Shown here piece by piece: positions 1 through 8,529 of a DNA stretch of 64,000 nucleotides. How positions within the stretch are numbered: the stretch's first letter is position 1; each line of letters begins with the position of its first letter. Source of the stretch: Allorhizobium pseudoryzae (lineage in GTDB: Bacteria > Pseudomonadota > Alphaproteobacteria > Rhizobiales > Rhizobiaceae); assembly GCF_011046245.1 (NCBI RefSeq), contig NZ_CP049241.1:930001-994000 (forward strand). Direction: 5' to 3'. Under the pieces are notes generated by a model. It was given only the letters and a program-made list of their open reading frames with translations, did no database searches and was not told the origin of the DNA. Made by a program: the position numbers and the translations under genes.

Positions 1-109
1 AGGCCGGCGCACCATCTGCGAAACGGTCCGCGGTCACCTGGCCCTGCAGGCGCCGGTCGGCAAGATCGGGGCGGTAGGCATTCAGGCGGCGGTCGAGAGG
101 GCTGGACAT
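1..109 (-). CDS. NlpC/P60 (C40) family peptidase, N-terminal fragment
   Basis: Only the first 36 codons lie inside the window; the gene runs off the left edge. The visible start (MSSPLDRRLNAYRPDLAD, then a conserved-looking R-F-x-x-G-x-P stretch) resembles the N terminus of rhizobial NlpC/P60 cell-wall peptidases, which carry SH3-like domains before the cysteine peptidase domain. The start ATG at 107-109 follows a good GAAGGA ribosome site and lies 23 bp after the upstream MarR gene on the same strand. Such a peptidase is commonly found next to the M17 aminopeptidase in rhizobia. The catalytic domain is not visible, so the call rests on N-terminal resemblance and context. Confidence 0.55.
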   Translation of the reverse strand, partial: MSSPLDRRLNAYRPDLADRRLQGQVTADRFADGAPA

Positions 110-132
110 GGCTTTTCCTTCAGGCGCTTTCC

Positions 133-483
133 TCAGGGTCCGGTGCGGCGCGCTTCCGACCGGATCAGATCGCCCAGTTTTTCGAGATAGAGCGCACCGG
201 CGAGCGTGCGCTTGATGATGACGTTGCGGCGGTCCTTTTCGTCCCGCTCGCGATCGACAAGATGGAGGGCGCCCATGGTATCGAGCGCCCGGGTAATCAC
301 GGGTTTGGTGACACCGAGCGTGGCCGCCAGACCCCGCACCGTATGCGGCGGCGGCACCAGGTAGATCTGCAGCAGGATCGACAGCTGGCGCAGGCTAAGG
401 TCGTGCCCATCATGGCGCACCTGCTCCAGCACAACCCGATGCCAGAGGCTGAGCGCCTCCGTGGCGGTCAAATCAGCAGGCAT
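133..483 (-). CDS. MarR family transcriptional regulator
   Basis: A 116-residue protein that is mostly a winged-helix domain. Helix-turn-helix residues lie around 50-75 (LAATLGVTKPVITRALD), followed by the wing with D-x-x-D-R-R at about 84-88, the hallmark of the MarR fold. ATG at 483 is preferred over GTG at 489 because a GGAG ribosome site sits five bases upstream of the ATG. The gene lies 61 bp downstream of the aminopeptidase gene and 23 bp before the NlpC/P60 gene, so all three are probably cotranscribed. The ligand and target genes cannot be inferred. Confidence 0.8.
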   Translation of the reverse strand: MPADLTATEALSLWHRVVLEQVRHDGHDLSLRQLSILLQIYLVPPPHTVRGLAATLGVTKPVITRALDTMGALHLVDRERDEKDRRNVIIKRTLAGALYLEKLGDLIRSEARRTGP

Positions 484-544
484 CACCACTCCAGACCACT
501 CTGCCAGCTTTCATTGTCCGTCGATCCCACATGCTTCGCAAGCC

Positions 545-1933
545 TCAGCCGCCCTTGGCGATGACGGAAAACAGGGCGCGGATCGCCTGGGCTTCGCCAC
601 CGATCGGCGTCTGCGGCTTTCCGTTCGGCGACCAGGCGAAAATGTCGAAATGCGCCCAGCTTTTGGCACCGCCGGCAAAGCGCTTCAGGAAGAGCGCCGC
701 GGTGATGGAGCCTGCCATGCCGCCGGAGGGGGCGTTGGTGATATCCGCCGCCCGCGAGCGAATATCCTTCTCGTAGCCCTTGAACAGCGGCATGCGCCAG
801 AGCGCATCGTCTTCCTCATTGCTTGCGGCCATCAGCGCGCTTGCCAGTGCCTCGTCATCGGTGAAGAAGGGCGGCAGATCCGGGCCGAGCGCCACGCGGG
901 CGGCCCCGGTCAGCGTCGCCATGTCGATCATCAGGTCCGGCGCCTCTTCGCCGGCATAGGCCAGCGCATCGGCGAGGATCAGCCGGCCCTCGGCGTCGGT
1001 ATTGTCGATCTGCACGCTGATGCCCTTGCGGCTGCGGTAGATATCGCCGGGACGGAAGGCATTGGCGGAAATGGAGTTCTCCACCGCCGGCACCAGCACG
1101 CGCAGATCCACGTCGAGCCCGGCATCCATGATCATCAGGGCAAGCGCCAGCACATTGGCGGCACCGCCCATATCCTTCTTCATCAACAGCATGGAGGCGG
1201 CCGGCTTGATGTCGAGACCACCGGTATCGAAGCACACACCCTTGCCGACGAGCGTAACCTTGCGGGCGCCCTTGCGGCCGAACCGCATGTCGAGCAGCCG
1301 CGGCGCTTCGGCGCTGGCGCGACCAACCGTGTGGATCAGCGGAAAATTCTGGGCCAGCAGATCCTCGCCGACAATGCTGGAAGACATAGCGCCATAGTGG
1401 GTGGCGAGCGCGTGGAACACCTGTTCCAGGCGCTCCGGCCCCATGTCATTGGTCGGCGTATTGACGAGATCGCGCGCGAGGAAGACCGCTGCCGAGGTGC
1501 GTTCCAATTCGGCCGGATCGACACCCTCCGGCACGGCGAGAAATGTCTCCGGCGTCTTTGCCGTCTTGTAGGTGTCGAAACTGTAGGTACCGAAGGCAAA
1601 ACCAAGCGCCAGTTGCTTGGCAGAGAGCGCCGCGCCTTCGATCCGCCAGACGCCGGCCGGCAGGGCGCGCGGCAGCTTGCCGGTGATGAAGGGCTGGTCG
1701 GCCGGTTCGCTGCCAAGGCCGAAGAGTGCACCTGCCACCGCACCATCCGAACCCGGCAGCAGCAGAAGACTGCCGGCATCCGCCTTGAAGCCCGCGGACT
1801 TCGCCCAGGCCACGGCCTCCGGCGAGGGCTTCCCCGCCTCGAGTTCGGCCGGGGTCACCGCGTGCACGGTGCGGGTGGCCTCCGCGGCTTGACGGAAGGG
1901 AGACGGTCTTTCGATGAACTGGAAGGGAGCCAT
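545..1933 (-). CDS. leucyl aminopeptidase family protein (M17)
   Basis: A 462-residue cytosolic metallo-aminopeptidase that removes N-terminal residues from peptides. The C-terminal catalytic half carries the M17 signature NTDAEGRL and the lysine-containing motif GKGVCFDTGGL, which supply the two-metal ligands and catalytic Lys/Arg. The N-terminal half is divergent, as in the PepB-like branch rather than classical PepA. The length fits the family. The start ATG at 1931-1933 has only a weak ribosome site. The gene diverges from tadD, with 146 bp between them for both promoters. Peptide turnover is the likely role; substrate preference cannot be read from sequence. Confidence 0.9.
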   Translation of the reverse strand: MAPFQFIERPSPFRQAAEATRTVHAVTPAELEAGKPSPEAVAWAKSAGFKADAGSLLLLPGSDGAVAGALFGLGSEPADQPFITGKLPRALPAGVWRIEGAALSAKQLALGFAFGTYSFDTYKTAKTPETFLAVPEGVDPAELERTSAAVFLARDLVNTPTNDMGPERLEQVFHALATHYGAMSSSIVGEDLLAQNFPLIHTVGRASAEAPRLLDMRFGRKGARKVTLVGKGVCFDTGGLDIKPAASMLLMKKDMGGAANVLALALMIMDAGLDVDLRVLVPAVENSISANAFRPGDIYRSRKGISVQIDNTDAEGRLILADALAYAGEEAPDLMIDMATLTGAARVALGPDLPPFFTDDEALASALMAASNEEDDALWRMPLFKGYEKDIRSRAADITNAPSGGMAGSITAALFLKRFAGGAKSWAHFDIFAWSPNGKPQTPIGGEAQAIRALFSVIAKGG

Positions 1934-2079
1934 GGGACGCTTTCTGGGAATGCTTTCGGGTTGCGGCTTAACGAACTGTTAGGGTTAACAGATTATTGCT
2001 GGAGGCAGGAGAGTGCCACCCTTCTGCGCGATGGTTTTGCGCACGAAGCAGGCGGCGAAGGATACCGCGAGACGCCACG

Positions 2080-2922
2080 ATGACCAGACCCCTTTTTCCA
2101 TCTGCACACCGTCGGCTTTGGCAAACGGTCGCCTGTTCGGCGCTTCTTGCCCTGACGCTCACCTCCTGCAACACGACACAGCGCAATGCGGACAAGCTGA
2201 CGACGGGCTCCATCCCTTCGATCAACCTGTCGAAACCCGTCGAGAGCATGACGGCGCCGGAGCTGGCGGCGGCCGAACGCACCGTGGGTGCCGCCTACGA
2301 CCAGAACCCGAAGGACCGCAACACCGGCCTCAGCTATGCGAGCATCCTGCGCATGAACGGCAAGAACACGCAGGCGCTCGCCGTGATGCAGCAGGTGGCG
2401 ATTGCCCATCCGACCGACCGCAACGTGCTGGCCGCCTATGGCAAGGCGCAGGCCGCGGCGGGTCAGTTGGAGCAGGCGCTGAACACGATCAACCGGGCCC
2501 AGACGCCCGACCGGCCGGACTGGCGCCTCTATTCCGCGGAAGGTGCGGTTCTCGATCAGCTCGGCCGCTCGGACGAAGCGCGCAGCAAATACCGCCAGGC
2601 GCTCGACGTGCAGCCGAACGAACCGAGCGTCATGTCCAATCTCGGCATGTCCTATGTGCTTTCGGGTGACCTGAAGACGGCGGAGAAATATCTGCGCAAC
2701 GCCGCCGACCTTCCGGCGGCCGACAGCCGGGTGCGGCAGAACCTGGCGCTGGTCGTTGGGCTGCAGGGCCGCTTCGCCGAAGCCGAGACCATTGCGCGGC
2801 GGGAATTGTCGCAGACCCAGGCGGAAGCCAATGTCACCTATCTGCGTTCGATGCTGTCCCAGCAGAATGCCTGGGCAAAGCTTGCCGACAAGGATGGCAA
2901 GAAACCCCAGGCGACGAACTGA
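2080..2922 (+). CDS. tadD: TPR-repeat lipoprotein, Flp pilus assembly protein TadD
   Basis: A 280-residue protein with an N-terminal lipoprotein signal ending in a lipobox (LTSC, Cys about residue 26) and then several tetratricopeptide repeats (about residues 60-240). TadD-type TPR lipoproteins act at the outer membrane in Flp pilus biogenesis, probably as secretin pilotins or assembly scaffolds. The start is the ATG at 2080, since the signal peptide begins there; the frame upstream is open but lacks a signal. The gene is convergent with tadC and shares a bidirectional terminator with it. Its placement at the end of the cpa/tad cluster supports the assignment over a generic TPR protein. Confidence 0.85.
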   Translation: MTRPLFPSAHRRLWQTVACSALLALTLTSCNTTQRNADKLTTGSIPSINLSKPVESMTAPELAAAERTVGAAYDQNPKDRNTGLSYASILRMNGKNTQALAVMQQVAIAHPTDRNVLAAYGKAQAAAGQLEQALNTINRAQTPDRPDWRLYSAEGAVLDQLGRSDEARSKYRQALDVQPNEPSVMSNLGMSYVLSGDLKTAEKYLRNAADLPAADSRVRQNLALVVGLQGRFAEAETIARRELSQTQAEANVTYLRSMLSQQNAWAKLADKDGKKPQATN

Positions 2923-2952
2923 TCCGTCCCAACACCTTTTTTTCAAAACAAC

Positions 2953-2976
2953 AAAGCCGGCCACTGCGCCGGCTTT
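2953..2976. terminator. bidirectional intrinsic terminator between tadD and tadC
   Basis: A perfect 9-bp stem (AAAGCCGGC / GCCGGCTTT) with a 6-nt loop lies between the convergent ends of tadD and tadC. The A/T ends of the stem give a short U-run in either direction. Confidence 0.8.
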
Positions 2977-3007
2977 CTGCTGTCTGAGGGGTGATGTCGC
3001 CTGATCG

Positions 3008-3988
3008 TCAGAAGCGGTCGGCGACCTGGATTCCGGCCGGGCCGAGAATGACGGCCACCAGCACCGGAAGGAAGAACAGGATCATCGGCACCGTCAGTTT
3101 CGGCGGCAGGGCAGCCGCTTTCTTCTCGGCCTCGTTCATGCGCTCGTCACGACCCTCCTGGGCGAGCACGCGCAGCGCCTGGGCAACGGGTGTTCCGTAA
3201 CGCTCCGCCTGAATGAGGGCCGTGGTCACCGCCTTGACGATATCGAGCTGGGTGCGGACGGCCAGGTTATCCAGCGCCACGCGCCGATCCGGCAGGAAGG
3301 AGAGTTCTGCCGTGGTCAGCACCATTTCCTCGGCCAGTTCCGGTGATTGCTGCGCCATTTCCTCGGCGACGCGACGCATGGACGCTTCCAGCGAAATGCC
3401 AGATTCCACGCAGATCAGCATCAGGTCCAGCGCGTCCGGCCAGGCACGTTTGATGGACGCCTGGCGCTTGCCGATGCGGTTGCTGATGAAGATGTTGGGC
3501 GTGTAGAAGCCGATATAGGCCGCAACGATGGTGACCAGAAGCCGGATCGCGAAGGGTCGCTCCGACAGGTTTCCAAGACCGAAAATCCAGATCCCGACGA
3601 CCGCCAGAAAGACGAACGGCAGCACGAAGCGGCAGAACAGGAAGATGTTGAGCGCGTTCTGGGTGCGCAGGCCGGCAGCCTTTAGCCGGTTGACCGTGTT
3701 TTCATCGACAAGCGCTTCGCGCAGGTTGAACTTCTCGACGATCTGGCGAACCGGCTGGTTGTTCTGGGTGCGCAGAGAGCCGCGGCTTGTATCGCTTTGC
3801 ATACGCGCGCGTTCGCGGCTGCGCATCTGTTCGCGCTCGGTGGAGACGGCGCGCATGCGCTTGTTGAGGTCCCGGCCCTCCAGCAGCGGCATAATGAGCG
3901 TGTAGAAGGTCGCAAAGACCGCCACTGCCACCAGAACGGCCAGCAGGGTGGATGGATTGGTGAGGCGTAGCGCAATATCGTCATTCAT
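3008..3988 (-). CDS. tadC: Flp pilus assembly inner-membrane protein TadC (T2SSF domain)
   Basis: A 326-residue polytopic membrane protein with hydrophobic segments near the N terminus, around residues 115-165, and at the extreme C terminus. A T2SSF domain (about 175-300) contains the typical pattern D-A-L-D-L-M-L-I-C-V-E-S-G. TadC pairs with TadB to form the inner-membrane platform that couples the CpaF ATPase to pilin extrusion. ATG at 3988 is chosen over an in-frame TTG at 4009, which lies inside tadB. The tadB stop region (TGAGG) also provides its ribosome site, so translation is probably coupled. It is the last gene of the minus-strand pilus operon. Confidence 0.92.
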   Translation of the reverse strand: MNDDIALRLTNPSTLLAVLVAVAVFATFYTLIMPLLEGRDLNKRMRAVSTEREQMRSRERARMQSDTSRGSLRTQNNQPVRQIVEKFNLREALVDENTVNRLKAAGLRTQNALNIFLFCRFVLPFVFLAVVGIWIFGLGNLSERPFAIRLLVTIVAAYIGFYTPNIFISNRIGKRQASIKRAWPDALDLMLICVESGISLEASMRRVAEEMAQQSPELAEEMVLTTAELSFLPDRRVALDNLAVRTQLDIVKAVTTALIQAERYGTPVAQALRVLAQEGRDERMNEAEKKAAALPPKLTVPMILFFLPVLVAVILGPAGIQVADRF

Positions 3989-3998
3989 GGTCTTCGCC

Positions 3999-5003
3999 TC
4001 AGATGTCAAAGTTGATCATGTTGCGCATGACGAAAATTCCGATCGACATCCAGAAGCCGGAAAACAGCAGGATCAGGTGGCCGCGCGGATCCGTGAACAG
4101 CACCATGATGTATTGCGGCGAAGTGAGATAGACGAGCGTAGCGACGATGAAGGGCAGCGCCCCGATGATGACGGCAGAGGCCTTGGCCTCCATCGACAGC
4201 GCCTTCACCTTGGCCTTCATCTTGCGACGTTCCCGCAGCACCTTGGAAAGATTGCCCAACGCTTCCGACAGGTTGCCACCGGCCTGGCTCTGGATCGCGA
4301 TGACGATGGCAAAGAAATTCACTTCCGGCAGCGGCATGGTGAGCATCATGCGTGCGCAGCCCTCCGGGATCGACAGGCCGACCTGCTGGGCTTCGACCAC
4401 CCGGCGGAACTCGCTCTTCACCGGCTCCTGCCCGTCGCTGGCAATCAGACGCATTGCGTCGTTCAACGGCAGGCCCGAGCGGATGGAGCGGACCATCACA
4501 TCCAATGCGTTGGGCAGTTCCTCGAGGAACTTGTTCTGCCGGCGCGAAATGATGAAACCCAGTACCCAGCGCGGAACGCCGATCGCTGCGGCGAAGGAAA
4601 GGCCAAGAACGGCGACCATGGGCAAGCCGGCAATCAGACCCAGCAGGAAACTCAGGCCTCCGAACAGGACGCTGAACAGATAAAAACGACCGGGCGTCAG
4701 TTTCAGGCCGGAACGGGCGAGCCTGGCCTTGATGCTTCGATCACCGAATTTCTTGTCATTTTCCTGCTGCTTCTTCTCCAGATCCTTCAGGGAATCCTGG
4801 ACGGACTTGCGGCGCTTCGACAGTTCCTGCACACGATCGCGCGCAGCCTTGACCTTCACCCGGTCGGTTTCGGCGGAGCCGACCCGGCTCACACGGGAGG
4901 CGGTTTTCTTTTCCACCTCGATACGAGAGAACATCAGGCCATAGGCGAGGGCTGCCGCGGCGATGGCGACCAAGGCTGCAAGTGCCACGACCGTGATGTC
5001 CAT
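3999..5003 (-). CDS. tadB: Flp pilus assembly inner-membrane protein TadB (T2SSF domain)
   Basis: A 334-residue membrane protein with an N-terminal transmembrane helix (residues 3-22), a charged coiled-coil-like stretch (about 45-90) and two central helices. A T2SSF domain follows (ELPNALDVMVRSIRSGLPL region), with further helices at the C terminus. It forms the platform with TadC. The start ATG at 5003 has a clear GAGGG ribosome site. The reading frame is open farther upstream, overlapping cpaF, but that extension has no start signal and would bury the first membrane helix. It lies 22 bp after cpaF. Confidence 0.92.
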   Translation of the reverse strand: MDITVVALAALVAIAAAALAYGLMFSRIEVEKKTASRVSRVGSAETDRVKVKAARDRVQELSKRRKSVQDSLKDLEKKQQENDKKFGDRSIKARLARSGLKLTPGRFYLFSVLFGGLSFLLGLIAGLPMVAVLGLSFAAAIGVPRWVLGFIISRRQNKFLEELPNALDVMVRSIRSGLPLNDAMRLIASDGQEPVKSEFRRVVEAQQVGLSIPEGCARMMLTMPLPEVNFFAIVIAIQSQAGGNLSEALGNLSKVLRERRKMKAKVKALSMEAKASAVIIGALPFIVATLVYLTSPQYIMVLFTDPRGHLILLFSGFWMSIGIFVMRNMINFDI

Positions 5004-5025
5004 GTCGTCGTTTCCCTCATTGGCC

Positions 5026-6522
5026 TCAGTTGGAGGCGGCTTCCATCTGGTCGAAGGCAGCGGCAAGCCGCTTTTCTTCGTTGTAGTAGCGGGCGCGGTC
5101 CCAGAAATTCGGCTTGACGATACCCGTCGAGACATGCCGCCCGATCAGGCGGCCGCTGGCGTCTTCACCGTCGATGTCGTAGCGCAACAGGTCCTGGGTC
5201 ACGATCACATCGCCTTCCATGCCGATCACCTCGGTCACATGGGTGATGCGGCGCGAGCCATCGCGCAGGCGGGCCGCCTGGATGATGACATCCACCGAAC
5301 CGGAGATGATTTCGCGCACCGTCTTTGCCGGCAGCGTGAAGCCGCCCATGGCGATCATCGATTCCATACGGCTGAGACACTCACGCGGGGTGTTGGCGTG
5401 GATCGTGCCCATCGATCCGTCATGGCCGGTATTCATCGCCTGCAGAAGGTCGAAGACCTCCGGTCCACGCACTTCGCCGACGATGATGCGTTCGGGACGC
5501 ATACGAAGGCAGTTCTTGACGAGATCACGCATGGTGATTTCGCCTTCCCCTTCGATGTTCGGCGGGCGTGTTTCAAGACGCACCACATGCGGCTGCTGCA
5601 ATTGCAGTTCGGCCGTATCCTCGCAGGTGATGACGCGTTCGTGGCTGTCGATATAACGGGTCAGGCAGTTCAACAGCGTCGTTTTACCAGAGCCCGTACC
5701 GCCGGAGATGATGACGTTACACCGGACGCGGCCGATGATCTGCAGGAGGGTGGCGCCAGCCTGGTTGATGGAGCCGAACTTGACCAATTGATCAAGCGTC
5801 AGCTTGTCCTTCTTGAACTTTCGGATCGTCAGCGCCGGTCCGTCGAGAGACAAGGGTGGCGCAATGACGTTGACGCGCGAACCATCCGGTAGGCGCGCGT
5901 CGCAGATGGGGCTGGATTCATCGACGCGGCGACCGACCTGGCTGACGATCCGCTGGCAGATGGAGAGAAGCTGCTGATTGTCGCGAAACCGGATTTCGGA
6001 CTCGATCGTCTTGCCGCTCACTTCGATGAAGGTCTGGCCAGCGCCATTGACCATGATATCGGCAATGTCGTCCCGCGCCAGAAGCGGTTCCAGCGGGCCG
6101 TATCCCAGGACGTCGTTGCAGATATCCTCGAGCAGTTCCTCCTGCTCGGCGATCGACATGGCGAAGTTCTTGATCGTGATGATATCGTTGACGATATCGC
6201 GGATTTCTTCACGCGCGCTCTCGCCATCGAGCTTCGAGAGCTGCGACAGATCGATCGTGTCTATGAGCGCAGAGAAGACCTGCGACTTCGTGTCATAATA
6301 CCCTTCGTCGCGTGCCGTGCGGCGTCTGGCGGCGGGCGGCTGCTGCGGTGCAAGCGGTGGCGGCGACACCGACTGACGGGTTCCGGTCACCGTGGTGCCG
6401 GGAGCTTCCTGCAAGACTTCCGGACCCTGCGCCGGCGGTGCGTCCGACGCAGCCACGGGCGGCTTCGGCGAAACGACAGCGCCCGCCTTGCCGAATCCAT
6501 CACTTCCGCGCTTACCGAACAT
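5026..6522 (-). CDS. cpaF: Flp pilus secretion ATPase CpaF/TadA
   Basis: A 498-residue PilT/VirB11-like secretion ATPase. A proline-rich, poorly conserved N-terminal tail (1-75) precedes the N-terminal domain, then the ATPase core with Walker [10 protein letters not shown] (about 274-282), the Asp box near [10 protein letters not shown], Walker B around RIIVGEVRG and the His box around [10 protein letters not shown]. It powers pilin polymerisation and possibly retraction at the cytoplasmic face of TadB/TadC. Length and motifs are complete. It sits between cpaE and tadB, as in the Caulobacter cpa and Agrobacterium ctp clusters. Confidence 0.96.
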   Translation of the reverse strand: MFGKRGSDGFGKAGAVVSPKPPVAASDAPPAQGPEVLQEAPGTTVTGTRQSVSPPPLAPQQPPAARRRTARDEGYYDTKSQVFSALIDTIDLSQLSKLDGESAREEIRDIVNDIITIKNFAMSIAEQEELLEDICNDVLGYGPLEPLLARDDIADIMVNGAGQTFIEVSGKTIESEIRFRDNQQLLSICQRIVSQVGRRVDESSPICDARLPDGSRVNVIAPPLSLDGPALTIRKFKKDKLTLDQLVKFGSINQAGATLLQIIGRVRCNVIISGGTGSGKTTLLNCLTRYIDSHERVITCEDTAELQLQQPHVVRLETRPPNIEGEGEITMRDLVKNCLRMRPERIIVGEVRGPEVFDLLQAMNTGHDGSMGTIHANTPRECLSRMESMIAMGGFTLPAKTVREIISGSVDVIIQAARLRDGSRRITHVTEVIGMEGDVIVTQDLLRYDIDGEDASGRLIGRHVSTGIVKPNFWDRARYYNEEKRLAAAFDQMEAASN

Positions 6523-6554
6523 GCTTCGATCCAGTTCTGATACTCTTTAAAGAC

Positions 6555-7841
6555 TTACTTGCGGCCAAGCAGGCTCAAGACCTTGCCGAGACCGCCTCGT
6601 TTGTTCTTTTTCCCCGTCGATCGCCCCGTGACGACATGGGCGATCTGCGAAAAGGTTTCCGCCGTCGGCGACTTGGCATCCATTTCCGAGATCATCCGAC
6701 CGCTGTTGGCGGCATTGCCGAACAGCGGCGCATCGAACGGAATGATGGCGATCGGCTCGAGCTCCAGGGGCTCGATGAAATCGGACGGAGCGATTTCCGG
6801 ACGCTTCGGCATGCCGATCTGGTTGAGGATCAGATGCGGGCTGCGGTCGTTCGGCCGCAGTTTCTTCAGCGCATCGATCATGTTCTTGGTGTTGCGCAGG
6901 TTGGCAAGGTCCGGCGTCGCCGTGATGACGATCTCGTCCGCCTCTGCCAGAACGGCACGGGTCCAGTCGCACCAGACATGCGGCAGATCGAGGACGGCAA
7001 CCGGCGCACTGCGCTGCAGAACCTCGATGACCGGCAGGAAGGAATTGCGGTCGAAATCATAGGCACGGTCGAGAAGCGAGGGAGCCGCCAGAAGCGACAG
7101 ATGTTCCGAGCACTTGGTCAGCAGTCGATCGAGAAAGACCTCGTCGAGACGCTCTGGCGCGAACACCGCTTCGGCAATGCCCTGGGCCGGATCCTGGTCG
7201 AAATCGATATTCGCCGTGCCATAGGGCAGATCGAGATCCGCCAGGATCGTTTCGGTGGAGAACAACGAGGAAATGCCGAAGGCGCAGTTGTGCGCGACGG
7301 TGGAGGAGCCGACGCCGCCCTTCGCGCCGATGAAGGCAATCGAGCGGCCGAGCGGTTCGGCTTCCGGATCGACGAAGATATTGGCAATAGAGGCCAGGAG
7401 ATCGGGCATCTTCACCGGTGCCACGAGGTATTCCGAGATACCGTTGCGGATGAGCTCGCGGTAGAGGGTGATGTCGTTGTGGCGTCCGATGATGATGACG
7501 CGCGTCGACGGATCGCAGACTTCAGCGAGGGGCGCGAGTTCCTGCAGCAGACCCGCAGGCGCGGCATCGGTTTCCAGCACGATCAGGTTTGGGGTCGGTG
7601 CCGAGGCAAACATGTTGGCCGCCGCCGACACGCTGCCGCTTGTTACCCGAAGATTGACCTTCGCCATGCGCCGATCGAGGCCCAGCCGTTCGATCACGCG
7701 GTGCATGCCTTCGCTTTCGCAGAAAACATGCACGGAAATACGCGGCAAGGGGCGCGTCTTTTCCATCTCTCCGGGACGCAAGGGGTCTGCGGCGGCCTCG
7801 TCCTCCTTCGAGGTGCGGATGTCGTAGTCGATCGCACTCAT
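6555..7841 (-). CDS. cpaE: pilus assembly ATPase/localisation protein CpaE (TadZ)
   Basis: A 428-residue protein with an N-terminal receiver-like domain (about 35-150) and a MinD/ParA-type ATPase domain carrying the deviant Walker A GAKGGVGSST (about 170-180) and a switch-region D-L-D. CpaE/TadZ proteins position the pilus machine, often at a cell pole. ATG at 7841 follows a GGAAAAG ribosome site and is preferred over a TTG six codons upstream. The C-terminal KKNKRGG tail is basic. It lies 24 bp after cpaD and 32 bp before cpaF, in the same operon. Confidence 0.93.
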   Translation of the reverse strand: MSAIDYDIRTSKEDEAAADPLRPGEMEKTRPLPRISVHVFCESEGMHRVIERLGLDRRMAKVNLRVTSGSVSAAANMFASAPTPNLIVLETDAAPAGLLQELAPLAEVCDPSTRVIIIGRHNDITLYRELIRNGISEYLVAPVKMPDLLASIANIFVDPEAEPLGRSIAFIGAKGGVGSSTVAHNCAFGISSLFSTETILADLDLPYGTANIDFDQDPAQGIAEAVFAPERLDEVFLDRLLTKCSEHLSLLAAPSLLDRAYDFDRNSFLPVIEVLQRSAPVAVLDLPHVWCDWTRAVLAEADEIVITATPDLANLRNTKNMIDALKKLRPNDRSPHLILNQIGMPKRPEIAPSDFIEPLELEPIAIIPFDAPLFGNAANSGRMISEMDAKSPTAETFSQIAHVVTGRSTGKKNKRGGLGKVLSLLGRK

Positions 7842-7865
7842 GTTCTTTTCCAGTCCCAACAGGCG

Positions 7866-8516
7866 TTATTCAGACGTCGTGTCACTGCCGCTGCGGTATT
7901 TGCCGATGACCGTCGAGCGGCGGGCCGCATCAATGGGTGTCATGCCGCGCGGGCCGAGAAGGTCCGTCGGATTGGCGATCTGCGCCGCCAGGTTGTTTTG
8001 TGAGGCACAGCCGAAATTGTACCAGTTCCGATTATTCATGGTGTTGTCCGACAGATCCTCCGGCCATTCGCCGCAGGAGGAGGTCACCGCCTTGGTGGCG
8101 ATGAAGGACAGGCGGATGGGCGCCGCATCCCCGTTCGAGCCGGCCGCGTAGGCGGTCATGACGATGTTTTTCGCGTGGACGCCGGACGCGACGAGAGCGC
8201 TGCGAACCTCGTGGGACAGGCGGGAGGCCGCCGGCGCGTTCAGGCCGCCCTGCGGCACCTGCACCTGGACATAGGAGGCGGGCGAGGCGGTGAAGCGCTG
8301 GGCAAAACCCTTGATCGTATCCTTCATGCCGGTCGTCAGCCGGGTGTCGTTGACGCCGACCGGCAGATCAAGCGCTGTTTCGGCATCCGTCAGCACGATC
8401 GGATGGCGCTCGCGGTAATCCATGGGGATCGAGCCGGTCACATCGCGATTGGCGCAACCGGACGTCATGGCGGCAGACAACAGCAGGATGGCAGCGGCAA
8501 ACGGTTTCTTGAGCAT
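7866..8516 (-). CDS. cpaD: Flp pilus lipoprotein CpaD
   Basis: A 216-residue protein with a signal peptide and a lipobox-like TSGC (Cys about residue 22), followed by a periplasmic CpaD domain. C-terminal residues include a CGEWP...NFGC pair of cysteines typical of this family. CpaD is an accessory outer-membrane lipoprotein of the CpaC secretin. ATG at 8516 was chosen because the hydrophobic signal begins there; the frame is open upstream into cpaC, but that part would precede the signal. It is 13 bp from cpaC and belongs to the pilus operon. Confidence 0.9.
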   Translation of the reverse strand: MLKKPFAAAILLLSAAMTSGCANRDVTGSIPMDYRERHPIVLTDAETALDLPVGVNDTRLTTGMKDTIKGFAQRFTASPASYVQVQVPQGGLNAPAASRLSHEVRSALVASGVHAKNIVMTAYAAGSNGDAAPIRLSFIATKAVTSSCGEWPEDLSDNTMNNRNWYNFGCASQNNLAAQIANPTDLLGPRGMTPIDAARRSTVIGKYRSGSDTTSE

Positions 8517-8529
8517 GTTCACGTGCCTC